Positions 12,731-25,189 of a stretch of DNA of 64,000 bases are shown one piece after another. A program made the position numbers and the translations under genes. Within the stretch, counting starts at the first letter, position 1; each line of letters opens with the position of its first letter. A model generated the notes under the pieces. The model searched no databases, had not been told where the DNA came from, and worked only from the letters and a program-made list of their open reading frames with translations. The DNA comes from Telopea speciosissima (taxonomy: Eukaryota; Streptophyta; Magnoliopsida; Proteales; Proteaceae). Where the stretch lies: contig NC_057920.1 of the NCBI RefSeq assembly GCF_018873765.1, positions 7,267,307 to 7,331,306 of the forward strand. Reading direction: 5' to 3'.

Positions 12731-13081
12731 GGTAGAGCCTTTTGAAGGGCAAGATCCACGTTATTGACACCATATATCTGAGATTTTTCTAATTTTTTAG
12801 GTTATCCTAATTTCCTAAGTTATCATTTTTCCTCTTGTCTTTCAATTTTTCTATTGACACCATGTAGTTGAGATTTTCTTGATTTCTTAGATTATCTTTT
12901 TTTCTCTTATTTTCATTTTTCTATTTCTCTTTTTTTTTTCTCATTGCTTTATTTTTACTCTTCATTCCCTTTACTTTTGTGCTCCTTTGTGAGGACCTCA
13001 ATTTTCCCAATTTTGTTTTGAAAAGAATACAGGTAGCCAATCCCATTTAGTTGGGATACGGCTGAATTTTTTGTTGTTGTA
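12731..13081 (+). repeat. Non-LTR-type repeat with (GTT)n tail, copy 1
   Basis: It begins near GGTAGAGCCTTTTGAAGGGC, continues through ATCCACGTTATTGACACC, and ends in AGCCAATCCCATTTAGTTGG then TTGTTGTTGT. The same start, middle and tail occur at 21955-22182. The 'GCCGATCCCATTTAGTTGGGA...GTTGTTGTT' end is a well-known plant SINE/RTE-type 3' end. It contains an internal duplicated stretch (the 'gacaccatatatctgagatttt' and 'gacaccatgtagttgagatttt' words). Orientation taken from the tail. Confidence 0.6.
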
Positions 13082-13877
13082 TCCCATCAGTATCTTAAGA
13101 GCATTCAAATGGAACTCCAATACAAGAAAAAAAATAAAGGCTTTACTTAATCATATAACCAGCAAAGAAATTCCTATTTGTATTTTGATACTGAAAAAAG
13201 AATGCTTTGGGCTTCTTAATCCCCAAGCACAGGCTTAATCAACAATGGAAAAAGCAGGGGCCTCTCTGTAAAAGCATCTCCCAATGATCAAACAAATCTA
13301 ATCGCATTCATCTTTACATTTTTTGATTGCCAACAAGCTACACAGATGTATCAAATCAAACAATAGATTCTTCTTTCTACTCCTTTTCTTTACTTTCAAC
13401 CTTTTGAAAGGGCAATAGAAGAGCAGCAAGTAGCCACCCCCACCCTAAAAAAAAGTTAGGGTTACAAGATCTAGATAAATATTCCTCGTCAGAAATAAAG
13501 AAAGAAAAAAAAATACAACAAATTGAATAGGTGGGTAAGTAGCAGTATTCATGAATGAGAACACTATTCAGAAAATGACTATTAACAGTCTTCCATAGGA
13601 CCTCTCCCTCCTCCTCTTCCTTGCTTTTGGACTTGAGTCAGCTTTCCACAGTAGCTAAAATTTTTCCTTTGTTTATTCAAATTTTAATTCTCTTTCTTTG
13701 CTTTCTCTGAATCAGACTTTGGGCATTGGAAAATGGAATCCTCAATCAACTCCAAATCATATTCATGAAATGGACTAGAACACTCATCAGACCAATAATC
13801 TGATTGAAAAACACAAAACCAATCCCCCCCATAAAGCACCCAATATCCACAATGTTGGTATGATCTGTTGCATTTCT

Positions 13878-15318
13878 TTACAGGAGATGTTTCTCATTAG
13901 ACATGCCACCACAATTCTGGCTACAATCATCGAATCTAAGCCTTCTCCTCTTAGTGCCATCGGCAGAAGGGAAAGAAGAATTGTCAATAACATTGGTAGA
14001 GCTTGAATAGATTGGAGTGAGACTTGGAGATAATATGAATTTGGGTATCTTAAGTTTCCCCAACTCTAATTCCTGCATTAGATTATAGCAGGAATATACA
14101 TGCTCCTGGCAGAAGAAAAATTAAGAAGACACATTAAAGTTTTCTACTTTTTTTTACCCTTCTTTTCTTTTTCGAACACTGAAACTAATGAAACAATTTA
14201 GAGGAAAATTTTGGGAAAGGACTCACATTTTGAAGAGAACCACATGAAGAGATCACACTCATCTTAAATTCCATGGTTTTTCTTGTCAATCTCTGATCGG
14301 TTGCCGCCAAGACTGCAGCAGCAGCTATAACAGAGGGGCGATGATCCACTAAGCTCTTCTCTGTGCCCAAGCAAGCAAATCAATAAAAGAACAACTTCAA
14401 CGAACATAAACCATAAAGAAATCAAACTTCCATTTTTCAAGATTACCTTTTGCAATAGCTAAGATAAGTTCCACAGTTTTAGATACTAAATCTCTGGGTT
14501 GAGGCTCATCGCAGAATTTGGTGATGAAGTAATGGATATAAGTGAAAGGAGTGATTAAACCCATCCTCCATTCTAACGTATTCAGAACCAGAAGCTCCAT
14601 TCTCTGAATCACTTTGGCATCAAAATTAAATTCCTCCACACGAAATTCTGACAACGCAGGTACCCTGCATTCTTCCATCTTTGCAGCTAAAGTTAAACAC
14701 GCCACCGATAGTAATGATATCGCCCAAGGTTTCCCACTCTATCATCAACAAATACAATCAATGATCAATCACCCACAAAAAAACATACATTTTAAAACAA
14801 AATTCTAAAAAAATCATCAGAGACAGAGTTCCTTACATCAATGGTTCGTTTTGAAAGAAACCGATCAAAATAAGTGATGGATAGAAAAGCTGTTTGGAAG
14901 CGAAAGCTGAAGAACGCCCGAGTCTGATTCAAAAAACAGAAACTCTTAAACCTCAAAGAGAATAACCTATGGAGAAGGGAGGGGAAGTAACACAAATACA
15001 CACACACACAAAATCTGTAAGAATAGAAGAAATGGAAGGACTGAAGCTGACTTTGAGAATCCATAGAATGGCATTCAAGCGAGAGCATTTCAACCAGTTC
15101 TCGAGTAATATCGAACAATCGTCAGAAGATCCATGGGTTTTGCATCCAAAACTGTTCTCTCTTTCAACAAGCATTTCTATATATTCTTTATCGTTTTCTG
15201 AGAGCACATAGTTGTTTGAATTAAGGAAGACATCTTCATCTATTTCTTCATCGAAGCAAGTTTGGTTTTCTTGGCAGAGAAGACTTGAAAGGGAAAATGA
15301 AGAGTCAGAATCACCCAT
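13878..15318 (-). CDS. CYCD5: D-type cyclin of the CYCD5 class
   Basis: Five exons on the minus strand: 15318-15052, 14923-14837, 14738-14447, 14360-14227, 14105-13878. Phases agree throughout and give 335 aa (Arabidopsis CYCD5;1 is about 323). Near the N-terminus LLCQE fits the LxCxE motif by which D cyclins bind retinoblastoma-related protein. The cyclin box runs from about residue 75 (CSRLNAILWILK) through YFDRFLSKR and LSVACLTLAAKMEE to TLEWRMGLITPF. The C-terminal helix segment has QNEHVYSCYNLMQELE and the tail KRRRLRFDD, both matching the CYCD5 ending as I recall it. The protein partners a CDK to drive G1/S entry in the nucleus. I chose the ATG at 15318 (MGDSDSS) over the in-frame ATG at 15357 because CYCD5 proteins start this way. 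It lies tail to tail with the Ca2+-ATPase gene. Confidence 0.9.
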
Positions 15319-15818
15319 AATTTCTTTTCTCTTCCCTTTCTCTCTCCCCTCCACCACGTTCCCCTCTCTACATCAACACAGAAAACCCACAATTCTTCGT
15401 TAAAGAAGAAATGTTGAAGACCGCCATGGATACTATAGGAGGAGAAAATCTGGGTTTGGTCCAGGTGATGAAGGTTAGGGGGCGGGGACGGTTTTGGTGC
15501 CGCCAAATTTAGCGGATGTGATAAAGCAGTAAACTGGAGATGTTTTTTAGCGGTTACAAAATCAGTCAGAGTCACAAAAGCACTAAAATCCCCAAATCTC
15601 TCTCCAATGGATTGTGGCGATAATCTAGCCTCCACTGACTAAGAGAGAGTGGGACTGTGGGAGAGGGACAAGGCTGAGAGAACAGTGGGAGAAGGGTGAA
15701 GGGCGTGGGTGGCCACATTTCTAGGGCATGAGGCTTCAAGTAATTGGGTTCCTTACTTCCAATTGAATGTGAAATGGGTTTTGCTTGCTCTAACGGTTGG
15801 TGGTTAGACCTTCTTACT
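15319..15818 (-). other. Leader and promoter side of the CYCD5 gene
   Basis: Upstream (rightward) of the cyclin start lies a GC-richer stretch to about 15730, with purine-rich GGGAGAGGG words near 15640-15700. An in-frame upstream ATG at 15357 exists. A clear TATA box was not identified. No other gene is seen. Confidence 0.4.
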
Positions 15819-16152
15819 TAGGGCCGTCAATCCGTTGGTTTGGATAAGTTTTGGTTTGGTTTTATCAGTTTTCAGTGTGAGAACAAGTGAATTCAAAACA
15901 ATATCCTATAAGGGTGCATTGGTTTTGATTTTATTTTGGTTTGTTATTGGTTTGGTATTCGTTTGGGTTCGGTTAACATGTAAATTTATTTTATGACAAA
16001 AATGTGTTTTTTTTAATGAATTTTGGGTTATTTTTATCGGGTTATATCGGTTTGGGTTTGGTTTGAATCTGATTTTCTAAGATTGATTCAGTGTCTTATT
16101 GGTTCAAATCGGTTTGGTCTTACCGGTTCAGTCCAACTATTGACACCCCTAC
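15819..16152. repeat. GGTTTGGTTT-type foldback repeat, copy 1
   Basis: Left end AGGGCCGTCAAT, right end on the opposite strand AGGGGTGTCAAT. Between them lie many TTGGTTTGGTTTT and CGGTTTGGG words. Related stretches, several in the opposite orientation, occur at 16310-16785, 25190-25390, 25895-26215 and 47085-47435, often ending in 'ATTGACACC(C/T)CT'. Non-coding and diverged. Confidence 0.55.
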
Positions 16153-16309
16153 ATGTTACCATGACGGTTTTATACGATATATTATAAGTTATGTATTCTA
16201 AGTAATCAAACAAGATAACCTCATTATTATGTTTTGTTATATATGTAAATAGGTTTTGTCTATTTTATATCATGTAATATGGTAAAAAGTTTATGAATGG
16301 TAAAAAATT

Positions 16310-16785
16310 TATAAGCGGAACTGGAGTTCAAAAATGAAACCGATCATTAAGTTCGATTCTGATTTAAACTAAAAATCATCAGCTTGAGCTAAACAGAACC
16401 AAATAAAGTGTAATCATATAAACCAAATTTGAATAATTAGGAACCCAACAATCATGCGTCTTTCTTGAGTAGTGTGAACTAAGAGTTTCTTTGTTGAGTT
16501 TGTACAAAACGAGTTGAAAGGTACATGTTTGACATTGTCGGACCGTTACTTCATGAGATTGTAATTTTCTTTCCAATTTTATTTGTTTTAGCAGGTTATT
16601 TCTAAATTTGAACCGAATAATAAAGACCATGTATGAATAAAATAAAACCAAATCAAAATGGTTTGATTTTAGTTTTGACGTTATGAAAATTATTCAGTTT
16701 CGGTTATGTATATATTGTATCTTAAACTTATTTGAAATCGAACTGAAAAATCGAAACCAAATCAATTGGCACCCTTAAACAACTT
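16310..16785. repeat. GGTTTGGTTT-type repeat, copy 2
   Basis: Words such as AACCAAATAAAG and GAACTGAAAAATCGAAACC, ending near CAATTGGCACCCTTAAAC, resemble the complement of the copy at 15819-16152. Strongly diverged; boundaries approximate. Confidence 0.4.
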
Positions 16786-18888
16786 ATTGTACTACACATG
16801 GTTACATAGAGATTAACCTTTTTCATTTGAATACGTATTATTTTTAATTTCATATTAATTGAAAATAACTTCTCAATCTATTAAAACAAATACAAAGTAA
16901 AAGGCAAGAGATGATAGAACAAAATTTTATTTAATTCTCTGATCTGATTGCTTATGTGGAGGTTTTGATCATTATACAAATGAAATTATTTAGACAAATG
17001 TCAAACTTTGTGATCTATTTAGATTTTTTTTTTCTCCTTTTATATTTTTCGAATGCTCCATTCCAATCATAAAACCTTCGTGTATGAAACTTCATTTTGT
17101 TTTATCGACCATTTAGATTATTCTTTTTTTTTGGGGGGGGGGGGGTAAAAGACCATTTAGATTATTCAAATAACATTAAAAGTTTCTTAAAAAATTAAAT
17201 GTTGTGAATAACATTATTTAAATTTTTAACAAAAATCATAGCTATGGAAAGATGGATAGAGAAATTAGATGGAGAATAGATGAAAAATATTTCTAGTACC
17301 ATTGTTTACAAATTTTACAATCATAGTTGTCTTTCTAATTAATACTATTATCTTTATTTTATATAAGTTAAATGAATTCATTTTCGCCCCCATTCTAATT
17401 GATACACTTTCACTTAAATGACTATAAAGTGCAACATCAATGCTATGACTTAAACTTTAGGTGTCTCTAGTTGATATACTTTCTTTTTTAATGAAATCTA
17501 GTTAGACAACTTGGATATTGATAGAAGGCATGATTCAGGTAGAGTTACTTTGTTAAAGAATAAGCAAATCAGTAATTGGAAGAGAGGACACAAGATCCAA
17601 AAACCAACAACTTTGCATCCAACTTTAATGACAACTTAATTTAATCTGTGTATCTAGTTTAATCTGTTTATCTTCATTTACTTTACTACTTCCATCTTAA
17701 TTGTGTTATGGTTATACAATCAAAATAACTTGTATCACCCCCCCCCCCCCCATATGGCCCCAAAATAGTTATCACCTTGGACCTTTTTTTTTTAGGTAAT
17801 CACATTGGACCCATTTCATGCACCATGGATTTGTGCTCTCCTAAATTTAATTTAATCGGTGTTAATTTCTGAAGATCATATCAAAAGTTACTATTTTAAT
17901 AACTAATCGAGATTTAGTTGAGACAATTCCCCATAGAAGTCTTCTCAGAGTCTTAATTATATTCCAACTTGCTTTTTACCTAAGCGAGGAAGGAGTAGTT
18001 TGAATTCAATGCCCCATCTTCTATCCTCTATGTTTCTGCTAATCCAATTCGAATTGTAAATCGGATCTACTCCATATTGACAAGGTGGGATCATACAGAT
18101 TGTAGGATTCATAGCAAAACATTGGTTATAACTTAATAAAAATTAGAAAAATGCTTAGAATAATCTAATTGAATTTTGTTAATGTGACAAATCATTTGTG
18201 AAGAGCGAAGCAAGCTTCCTTCCATGGGGATGGGGAGAGCTATTGGTGAGATACAGCTTTGAAAGAACTAGAATTTTAACCTTGTGTCATGACTTACAAG
18301 TCAATAAATAATCTCATGTGTAGATAGTTTCTATAGGGTGTAGACCTCCCAAAAGGTAACGGAAAGGTGCAAAGGCTTAAACTATTGAGGGGGGGAGGGG
18401 GATTAAAGCTTAAGAAAGAGAGAAAAAGAGAAATGGAGAAAGAATTGAAAAAGAAATTAATGTTACTTTAGTTGAAGGGAAAAAACGGAGAGAATTTGGA
18501 AAGAAGTTAATGTTGTTTCAATTAATGTGCTAAATTTAGTGTATTGCTAAAATGGTGGAGTTCTGTAATAAAAATTATGGTTAAAATCTTGTTTGGTCCA
18601 TAGCTTTCTTAGGACTCCATTTGTTTCAATGACAATGTTTACCAAATGAAAATTTTTTTTTGCTTCAATGAAAGTTATTTTACAATAATTGTTTTCAAAG
18701 CAAATGAAATTGCTTCGTAATGAGAGTATGAGGCTTTAATCGTCGGCTTGAACCTGGCGAAGAACCTGATGATAAAGAATATTACCGTGCATAGCAATTC
18801 TCAGTTGGTGATCAATCAAACGAATGACGAATATAAAGCAGAGATGTGATAGAAGCTTGGTCCATCATCAGGATTTTAGGAATCCATA
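16786..18888. other. AT-rich intergenic stretch, no gene seen
   Basis: About 2.1 kb of AT-rich DNA. It contains a G13 run near 17136 followed by a short repeat of the flanking words (GACCATTTAGATTATTC occurs at about 17109 and 17151), and a C13 run near 17739. No reading frame, RNA gene or classifiable element was recognised. Confidence 0.5.
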
Positions 18889-19042
18889 TGTATCAATACC
18901 GATATTGATACCTGATCGATATGGATCAGTCAATATATTATGAATGTGGGGTTTTTAATAAAAAAAATATTTTGATTCAGTATCAGATAGTTGCAGATTG
19001 ATACGATCAATCTATATTGGTATCAATATCAATTTCACCGGT
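18889..19042. repeat. Dispersed GATATTGATAC-type repeat, copy 2
   Basis: The stretch reads TATCAATACCGATATTGATA and CGATATGGATCAGTC, then further ATCAATCT words, like the stretches at 10526, 48262 and 50220. Diverged, non-coding. Confidence 0.5.
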
Positions 19043-19183
19043 GATTGAGAAGGTCCCAATGCCATGAACTAAATTTATGTACATCATACAATTGCAATGT
19101 ATTGAGGACCCTACCTAACATATGAACTAGGTTGGATACTTTCTCAGGATAAATCATTCCCAAAAATAATATATTATGGAAAA

Positions 19184-19366
19184 AAGAACGGTACCTAGTC
19201 GAGTGGCTCCTGTGCCCAGACATAGGAGCGCGTGAAAATACCATTCTGCCTCAATGAAATAAAAAATCACATCTATATTGATGCTCCTGTGTATGTTGTC
19301 ATTGGCCCCTATACTGGTACAAGTGCTATAGGACCAGACAACGATCTCTTGCCCATACTATATACT
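19184..19366 (+). repeat. Short dispersed repeat, family C copy 1 (GCCCAGACATAGGAGC)
   Basis: The sequence runs GTGCCCAGACATAGGAGCGC, then AATACCATTCTGCC, then a CATTGGCCCCTATACTGGTA word, ending in GATCTCTTGCCCAT. The same order of words occurs twice side by side at 49820-50180, and related pieces lie at 33405-33500, 55620-55950 and 60417-60540. Unit length is about 180 bases, non-coding. It may be a short non-autonomous transposon; the class is uncertain. Confidence 0.55.
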
Positions 19367-21954
19367 AAATAATTTTAGATATTAGTTTTGTTGGTTGGGT
19401 CACCCATCACATCTAATTGGGCTGCATGAGAAGTCGAATGAGGCTAAAATTTGATAGACCAATACACCTCGAGATCCTTGCTAAATTTTCAAGTTTCAAC
19501 ATAACAAAGTCAATCAAGTGATAAAATAAGGGATTGAAAAATTCAAAACTATCGTGAGAGTGCAAGAACATACATAAGAGAACGTACCATTATATAAAGA
19601 AAGGTGTATAATTGAATTTGAGTATAAAAGTTTGGCACGTGGTTAATCTAGATGTACCCTAGACATCTAAGAATTAGAATTGCTATATTATCCTTCCATG
19701 TGGCATGATTAGATATATTGTCTAGTTAACTTAGTTATATGGGTTAACCAGTAATCCTTTTTGTTGAAAGGAAAATAATCGGCACCCTTTGATGGTACAC
19801 AAAAATTTGTCACGTGGCATAATGATACACCAATTCCAATCGTTAGATAAACAATGGACAATTTGGACAAGTCACTTGTCAAATTTTAGACTTAAACATA
19901 TATTCCCCCGTGTAATGGCATGTATCTCTCTATATATGTATGTCCATGCATGCATGCATGCATGCATATGGCACTCCGACCACTAGTATACACTCTCATA
20001 ACGACGGATTTATAAATTTATATTTTGCCACTTGGTAAACTATATTTAGGTTGAACATGTGACTTAGTTACCACTCTACAAATATTTGTGCCACATCCTA
20101 CCCTATCATGCGAATTTGAGGTTGACCAGATACATAATCCAAACTTTAGCCTGTTACTTTTTTTTTTAAATCACGATATAACCTTTATTAGTTATAATTA
20201 TTCAGTATTAGCTAGGACTAAACTTGCATCTTAAACGGGTCTTAATGATTTCGGTTTCAATCAATTCCTTATTGGTCTTTTGCTTTTGAAACTGTTGGGA
20301 AACCCATCCGTCAATCATACTGTCCCATTTAGTAATCATCAGTCTCAAAATCAGCTCCAATAACCATCCCGTTTAGTAATGAAAAGGGTCGGTTCTGAGC
20401 TTTTGCGATTCAGTTTGTAGACGTGCCTGATTCCAGTCCCAAATTGAAAAAGGGGGGGGGGTAAGTTTAAAGTCCGATCTGGCCCGACTGTATTGCTTCT
20501 TAGATTAAACTGAGATCAGGCTTCACCAATAATAATACATTCAAACCATAAAAGCAATCCAGCCAACCAGCTATGAGGCAGCTCAAGGAGGGCAATCAAA
20601 GCAATCGCCATTGGTTAATATATAAAGCAGCATCAAAGTAGTATTAAATTCATTATAAAAGCTGAGCTTTCATGAGCTTGTAAGTAGTGAGTGAGTGAGT
20701 GAGTGCGAATTGCATTAACAACCTCGGACCCAATCACAAAGGCTTCAGGCCTTAAATCTCTCACCCTCTTTGCTGCCCAGCTCGAGCGATCGGCCCCAAA
20801 CAACACGTGAAACATAATTGAAAGGAGCGGAGGAGCGCGCATCACTCTGCAAGCCCTACATTTTCCCCATAAAGACTCTCATTACAACACTACTGAGTGT
20901 GAAGAGACTTAAAGAGGGAGCATGCATGAGCCTACTGCCACTGGGGTATAGTCTAACACACTCTTTTTTGGGGGTAAATTATAGGCTATCTTAAACACTC
21001 AACATGTCTTAATTCGGCCAAAAAAACCCGTTAAAAATAGTCTTTCCAAATCACTTTGGGCAAACGCAGCTCAAGAAATTATGGGTAGAGATCACATATA
21101 AGGGATGAGTTGTGAAAGGAGTGGTTGGGGAGAACCTGACATTTTCCAAATGTGGGTTAGGCAATAAGGGACATATATGCTAGCTTCTACCCATCTTTCG
21201 GGTAAGGCCTATGAGTGATTGGAGGGTTTGCACATCTATCTCTGGCGCGTGCAAGCTAGGCTGTAGGTGTCATAGGCCAAAGAAAAAGGAAGAAAGTAAA
21301 TTTAAAAAGTCATCTTATCTTTACAACCAAACGATCAATACTTAAGACTAATGAGGGAAGAAGTCCAACTTCCATTTCTTCCAAGGACTTAAGAGGGCCA
21401 AGTTTCCTGCCTTGCAATAAAATAAAGGGACTAGTAACTCTGGTGGGGATTGGGGAATGGAGGTAGTTAGGGTTTGGTGGTGGTGGTGGTGGTGGTGAGG
21501 GTGAGAATAAGGGAGCAGCCCCAGCAGGGGCGAATTCAGGTCTCTCATATGATTGCGTTTAAGGATTCCACACAATTTTTTTTTTTGACTATCCTAATCA
21601 AGGGCCCATAGGCCATCTACCAACAAAAGCCTACAACTAGGAAGGGGAGGAGAGAGGGGTACCTTTTTGGCACAAATATACAATAGGAGAGTCGATCCCT
21701 TGACCCACTGGTGGCATGCATTCCAACTAGGAAGCCATCAACCAATCGATGAAGCAGTTGTTTACAATATTTTTACTGTTCACACGATAAGTTTCCAGTT
21801 TTACAGAATCACCTGTATGGGCTGCCAAGTGGTAAGGTACTTTTCATTTTCAATGTTTGACTAAAATTCATTGACGTGGGGGTCTAAAATGACCTTAGGT
21901 GAGGTTGTGAAGAATGACATGCTTAGTCTGGGTCTTGTGCCAAGTATGACCTCA
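19367..21954. other. Intergenic, simple repeats only
   Basis: Contains an (ATGC)n run at 19946-19967, a G-run near 20452, a (GAGT)n run near 20690, and a (GGT)n run at about 21477-21496. Short open frames in this stretch resemble no known protein. No RNA gene was recognised. Confidence 0.5.
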
Positions 21955-22182
21955 GATAGAGCTTTTTTAAGGCAATAATCCACGTTATCGACATCATATA
22001 GCTGAGATTTTCCTGATTCCTTAGACTATCCTCTTTCTTCTTACTATCATTTTTTATTTTCTTTACTTACTTTTTTTATCCCATTTATTCTTCTTACCTT
22101 GCATTCCTCTTACTTTGTTTTTGAATGGATGCATGTAGCCGATCCCATTTAGTTGGGAAAGGCTGACTTGTTGTTGTTGTTG
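21955..22182 (+). repeat. Non-LTR-type repeat with (GTT)n tail, copy 2
   Basis: Shares the order of words with 12731-13081: ATCCACGTTATCGACATCAT, GCTGAGATTTTCCTGATTCC, then GTAGCCGATCCCATTTAGTT and a (GTT)4 tail at 22170-22182. This copy is shorter because the internal duplication seen in copy 1 is absent. Confidence 0.6.
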
Positions 22183-25100
22183 ACTAAAATCCATTGACCC
22201 CTTCAAACTTCGAATTTCAAAGTTCAAAGCCCACCGGACAGAGTGCTCTCACATGGCTCCACCCACTCTCTTACTCTCTGAACCATAAGGAAAGAAAATA
22301 CTAGTCAATATGGAAGAAAGAGGCACCCACTGACCCTGACCCCACCCCCACCCGGCAGGCCGGCACCCTTGAGTAACAGCAAGTTCGGGCCCCTCTCTCC
22401 GTAAATGGTCCGAACCCGACAACCACGGCCCAAGTATCTTTGTGGACTTTGGCGTTTGACAACGAAGACAAACTGTGATTACTGACGATATTGTTGGACT
22501 TGGGCCTCTCTCACTTAATTCCCACATCATGAGTTAACCAACCAACCTATCCTTCCACGGATTCCCTGCTTTTTGAAGGAATCCCAGCCCTACATCATCC
22601 TACCATTACCATACCATCTCAGCCGTTCAATAAGAAGTTTTATCTCTTTTTGTCTCCATAATTATCCCGGTGGTGGGCCTTTGTGAAGGTCTTTTGCCGT
22701 GCCTTACGATTTTTCTAAAGAATAATTGTTGTAGTGGACATGGGCATAAGGCCCAGAAGTTTTTCTGTCCATGCATGCCTTGCTTTACCCAAATCCATTC
22801 TTTGCTTGCACTGCTTTCTCTGGGATTGTGAAATGTGAACCAAATAGTTAGACAGGGAAGAATGGCAAAACTCAGGCTCACATGAAAGTGAGATGGGCTC
22901 CTAATTGAATGAGTTTCAAATGGGCTTGATCCTGCTTGGCCCAAATATGGGATTTTCGACGTAGAGTTATGGAACGCAAGGCCCACATCTGGTCCGCAAG
23001 GGCTGATTTCATGGTAGGGATGTAATGGGCTGGTCTAATACATGAGTGACAAGTCAAGGCCCACATCTGGTCCACACCCAAGATGTCGCACTTAAGGGAA
23101 AAGCATAAGCCCAACATATCAATAAGATAATACAGATTTGCCTTGCCTGCATGGGTGCATCTTCAACAAGACATAAGTACCTTGTTTCGCCATAATTAGC
23201 GAAATTACCACTTAAGCGAGTTATCTGGTGTGAGGCGTTATTGGGACAGCCTAATTTTGCCTCCTTACCTTGTATTTAAGATGGTAACCTTGTCCATTGT
23301 GTCTATATATGTTACTTTGGAGCCTACCCACGGTTTCAATAATCGGATCGGATCGGCCGAATTGAAATTAGCCGAGGCCAATCCCGATTTCAGCCAATCT
23401 GACATGTTCGATTCTTACATGGAAAAACCTTAATCTGAGGCCAATCCCGAATTCAAATAGCATTTGAATTTTGTTGAGAATGATAGATGCAAGTGACCGT
23501 ACATATATGAAGGGTAACCATTTGTTCTTTTTGTTTCCATTAATACCTCTCCTCCTCTTATAAATGACAAAAAAATGAGACAAGTGCTTACCTCTCTCAT
23601 GTAGAGGAATTGAACTCAAATTTGTTTACATTTTTTTAGGGTTACTGGTCAAAGGTTCCTCTAATTTTTTGCTCTTTTTTTATTGTTTTTTTTGTTTTTT
23701 TTTTCTGAGAACAAGAGACGGTCAAAGTATAGCAGTTTGTGTTATTTTAATAATCATTGTTTGCCAAGTTGAGATATTAAAAATAAGAATATATATTTTT
23801 TATTGTACTTTTAGTCCGTGATGGGAAATGCTAACACTACAAACCGTTATATCATTGTTCACGTCAGCTTTGGGAGATATGAAATATAAAATTGGAATTT
23901 TTTTTTTGGTAATTAAATTGGAAAAATTGAAATCCACACGAAAGTGAAATTAATATAAGATTGGAAAAATTGAAATCCACACGAAACTGATTGCATTGGG
24001 TTCCAAGTTTCGTGCAAAGGCTTTGTGTTGTTTTGTTTTGGCACGCCCAATACTCATGCGTCATGGCAAGGTTTTGAAAGAAGAAATCGGAAATGGAATG
24101 ATTAGTGCTGTTAACGGTCACGAACATTATGAGCAAAAAAGCGTTTAAAATTCTGTTCCTATTTTTTGACCTTTTAAACTTGTTTTGCCATATCCGTTGC
24201 ACATGAATAGAAAAACACATATTTTTGCCTTGGCGTTTGTTTGAAACTAAAAAAATGCTACATATATCCTATGTAATGATTCAACAAAAATGGTTTCATT
24301 AAGAGATGAGTTTCTCAATTCAAAAAGTACTCCATGCCAACATCAATTTTCAAGAATCGATTTACCAAAAAAAAAAAATTTCAAGAATCTTAAGTGAGAT
24401 TTTCAATTCAAAATGGATTACAGTTATATTAATATTATTGTAATAAAATTTTCTTCAAGATGTAAGATAATTAGGAGAAAAAAACAAATTCTTAAAGCAG
24501 TTTAGCGATAAGAAAGCATAAGACTCTTACTTTAATTTGACTCAACATCGTAATTAAAGTATAACTATATCGAACCAATTTATCAGAAAAAAAAAAAAAA
24601 ACTATATCGAACCAATTTCTTATGTAGAAACAATTTCCTATGTAAAAACTAATTTCATGTTTATCCCTTATATATTAATGTTGGGTGTTATAGTTGTTTT
24701 AAACATTAGATGTAGGTATTTAGGTAATAATTCAACATTTTATACGAATATGTAGTAGTTTTTTTTTTTTTAATCTACACGTTTAAAAGGTGTACCGTTT
24801 ATTTCCATTTTTTACTATTTTTGGCTTTTTTTACTATATTGTTAAGAATTTTGCACTGTTTAAAATCTGTGCCATCCATTTCCTTCTTCTTTTTTTCCCC
24901 CATTTTAAATAACTATAGTGAAGAGCTTGTATGTTTTCAACTCTATTTACATAGTGCAAAGGTTTTATTTATATTCCCAGTATTTCCTATCCTTGAAATT
25001 GGATCAGCAGTTGATTTGGATCAAAACCGATCTAGACAGATCTCGATCCAAACCATTCCAGAGTAGATGATTCATGAAGATTTTCTATGGTTCAGGTAGA

Positions 25101-25189
25101 ATCTAACTAATTCCGATCTATTCTAGATCGATTTCGGCTGATTCCAACTGATTTGAAATCAAATCACATCAAAATCAATTGAACCTGAT
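22183..25189. other. Intergenic, no gene seen
   Basis: GC-richer to about 23110, with AAGGCCCACATCTGGTCC occurring twice (near 22979 and 23056), then AT-rich. At 23335-23450 lies a GATCGGATCGG/CCAATCCCGA stretch of the repeat-word type seen elsewhere. At 23925-23990 the words 'ttggaaaaattgaaatccacacgaaa' are repeated in tandem about 45 bases apart. Near 24558 'actatatcgaaccaattt' is repeated across an A-run. Open frames here are not protein-like. Confidence 0.4.

Noticed and set aside
15240-15635. Long minus-strand frame upstream of CYCD5, and the alternative start at 15357
   Set aside because: The 15357 ATG adds thirteen basic residues not seen in CYCD5 proteins; the other frame overlaps exon 1 out of frame.
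22249-23117. Three minus-strand open frames of 79-119 codons
   Set aside because: They overlap in different frames, show no domain, and include directly repeated DNA words, so they look like non-coding GC-richer sequence.
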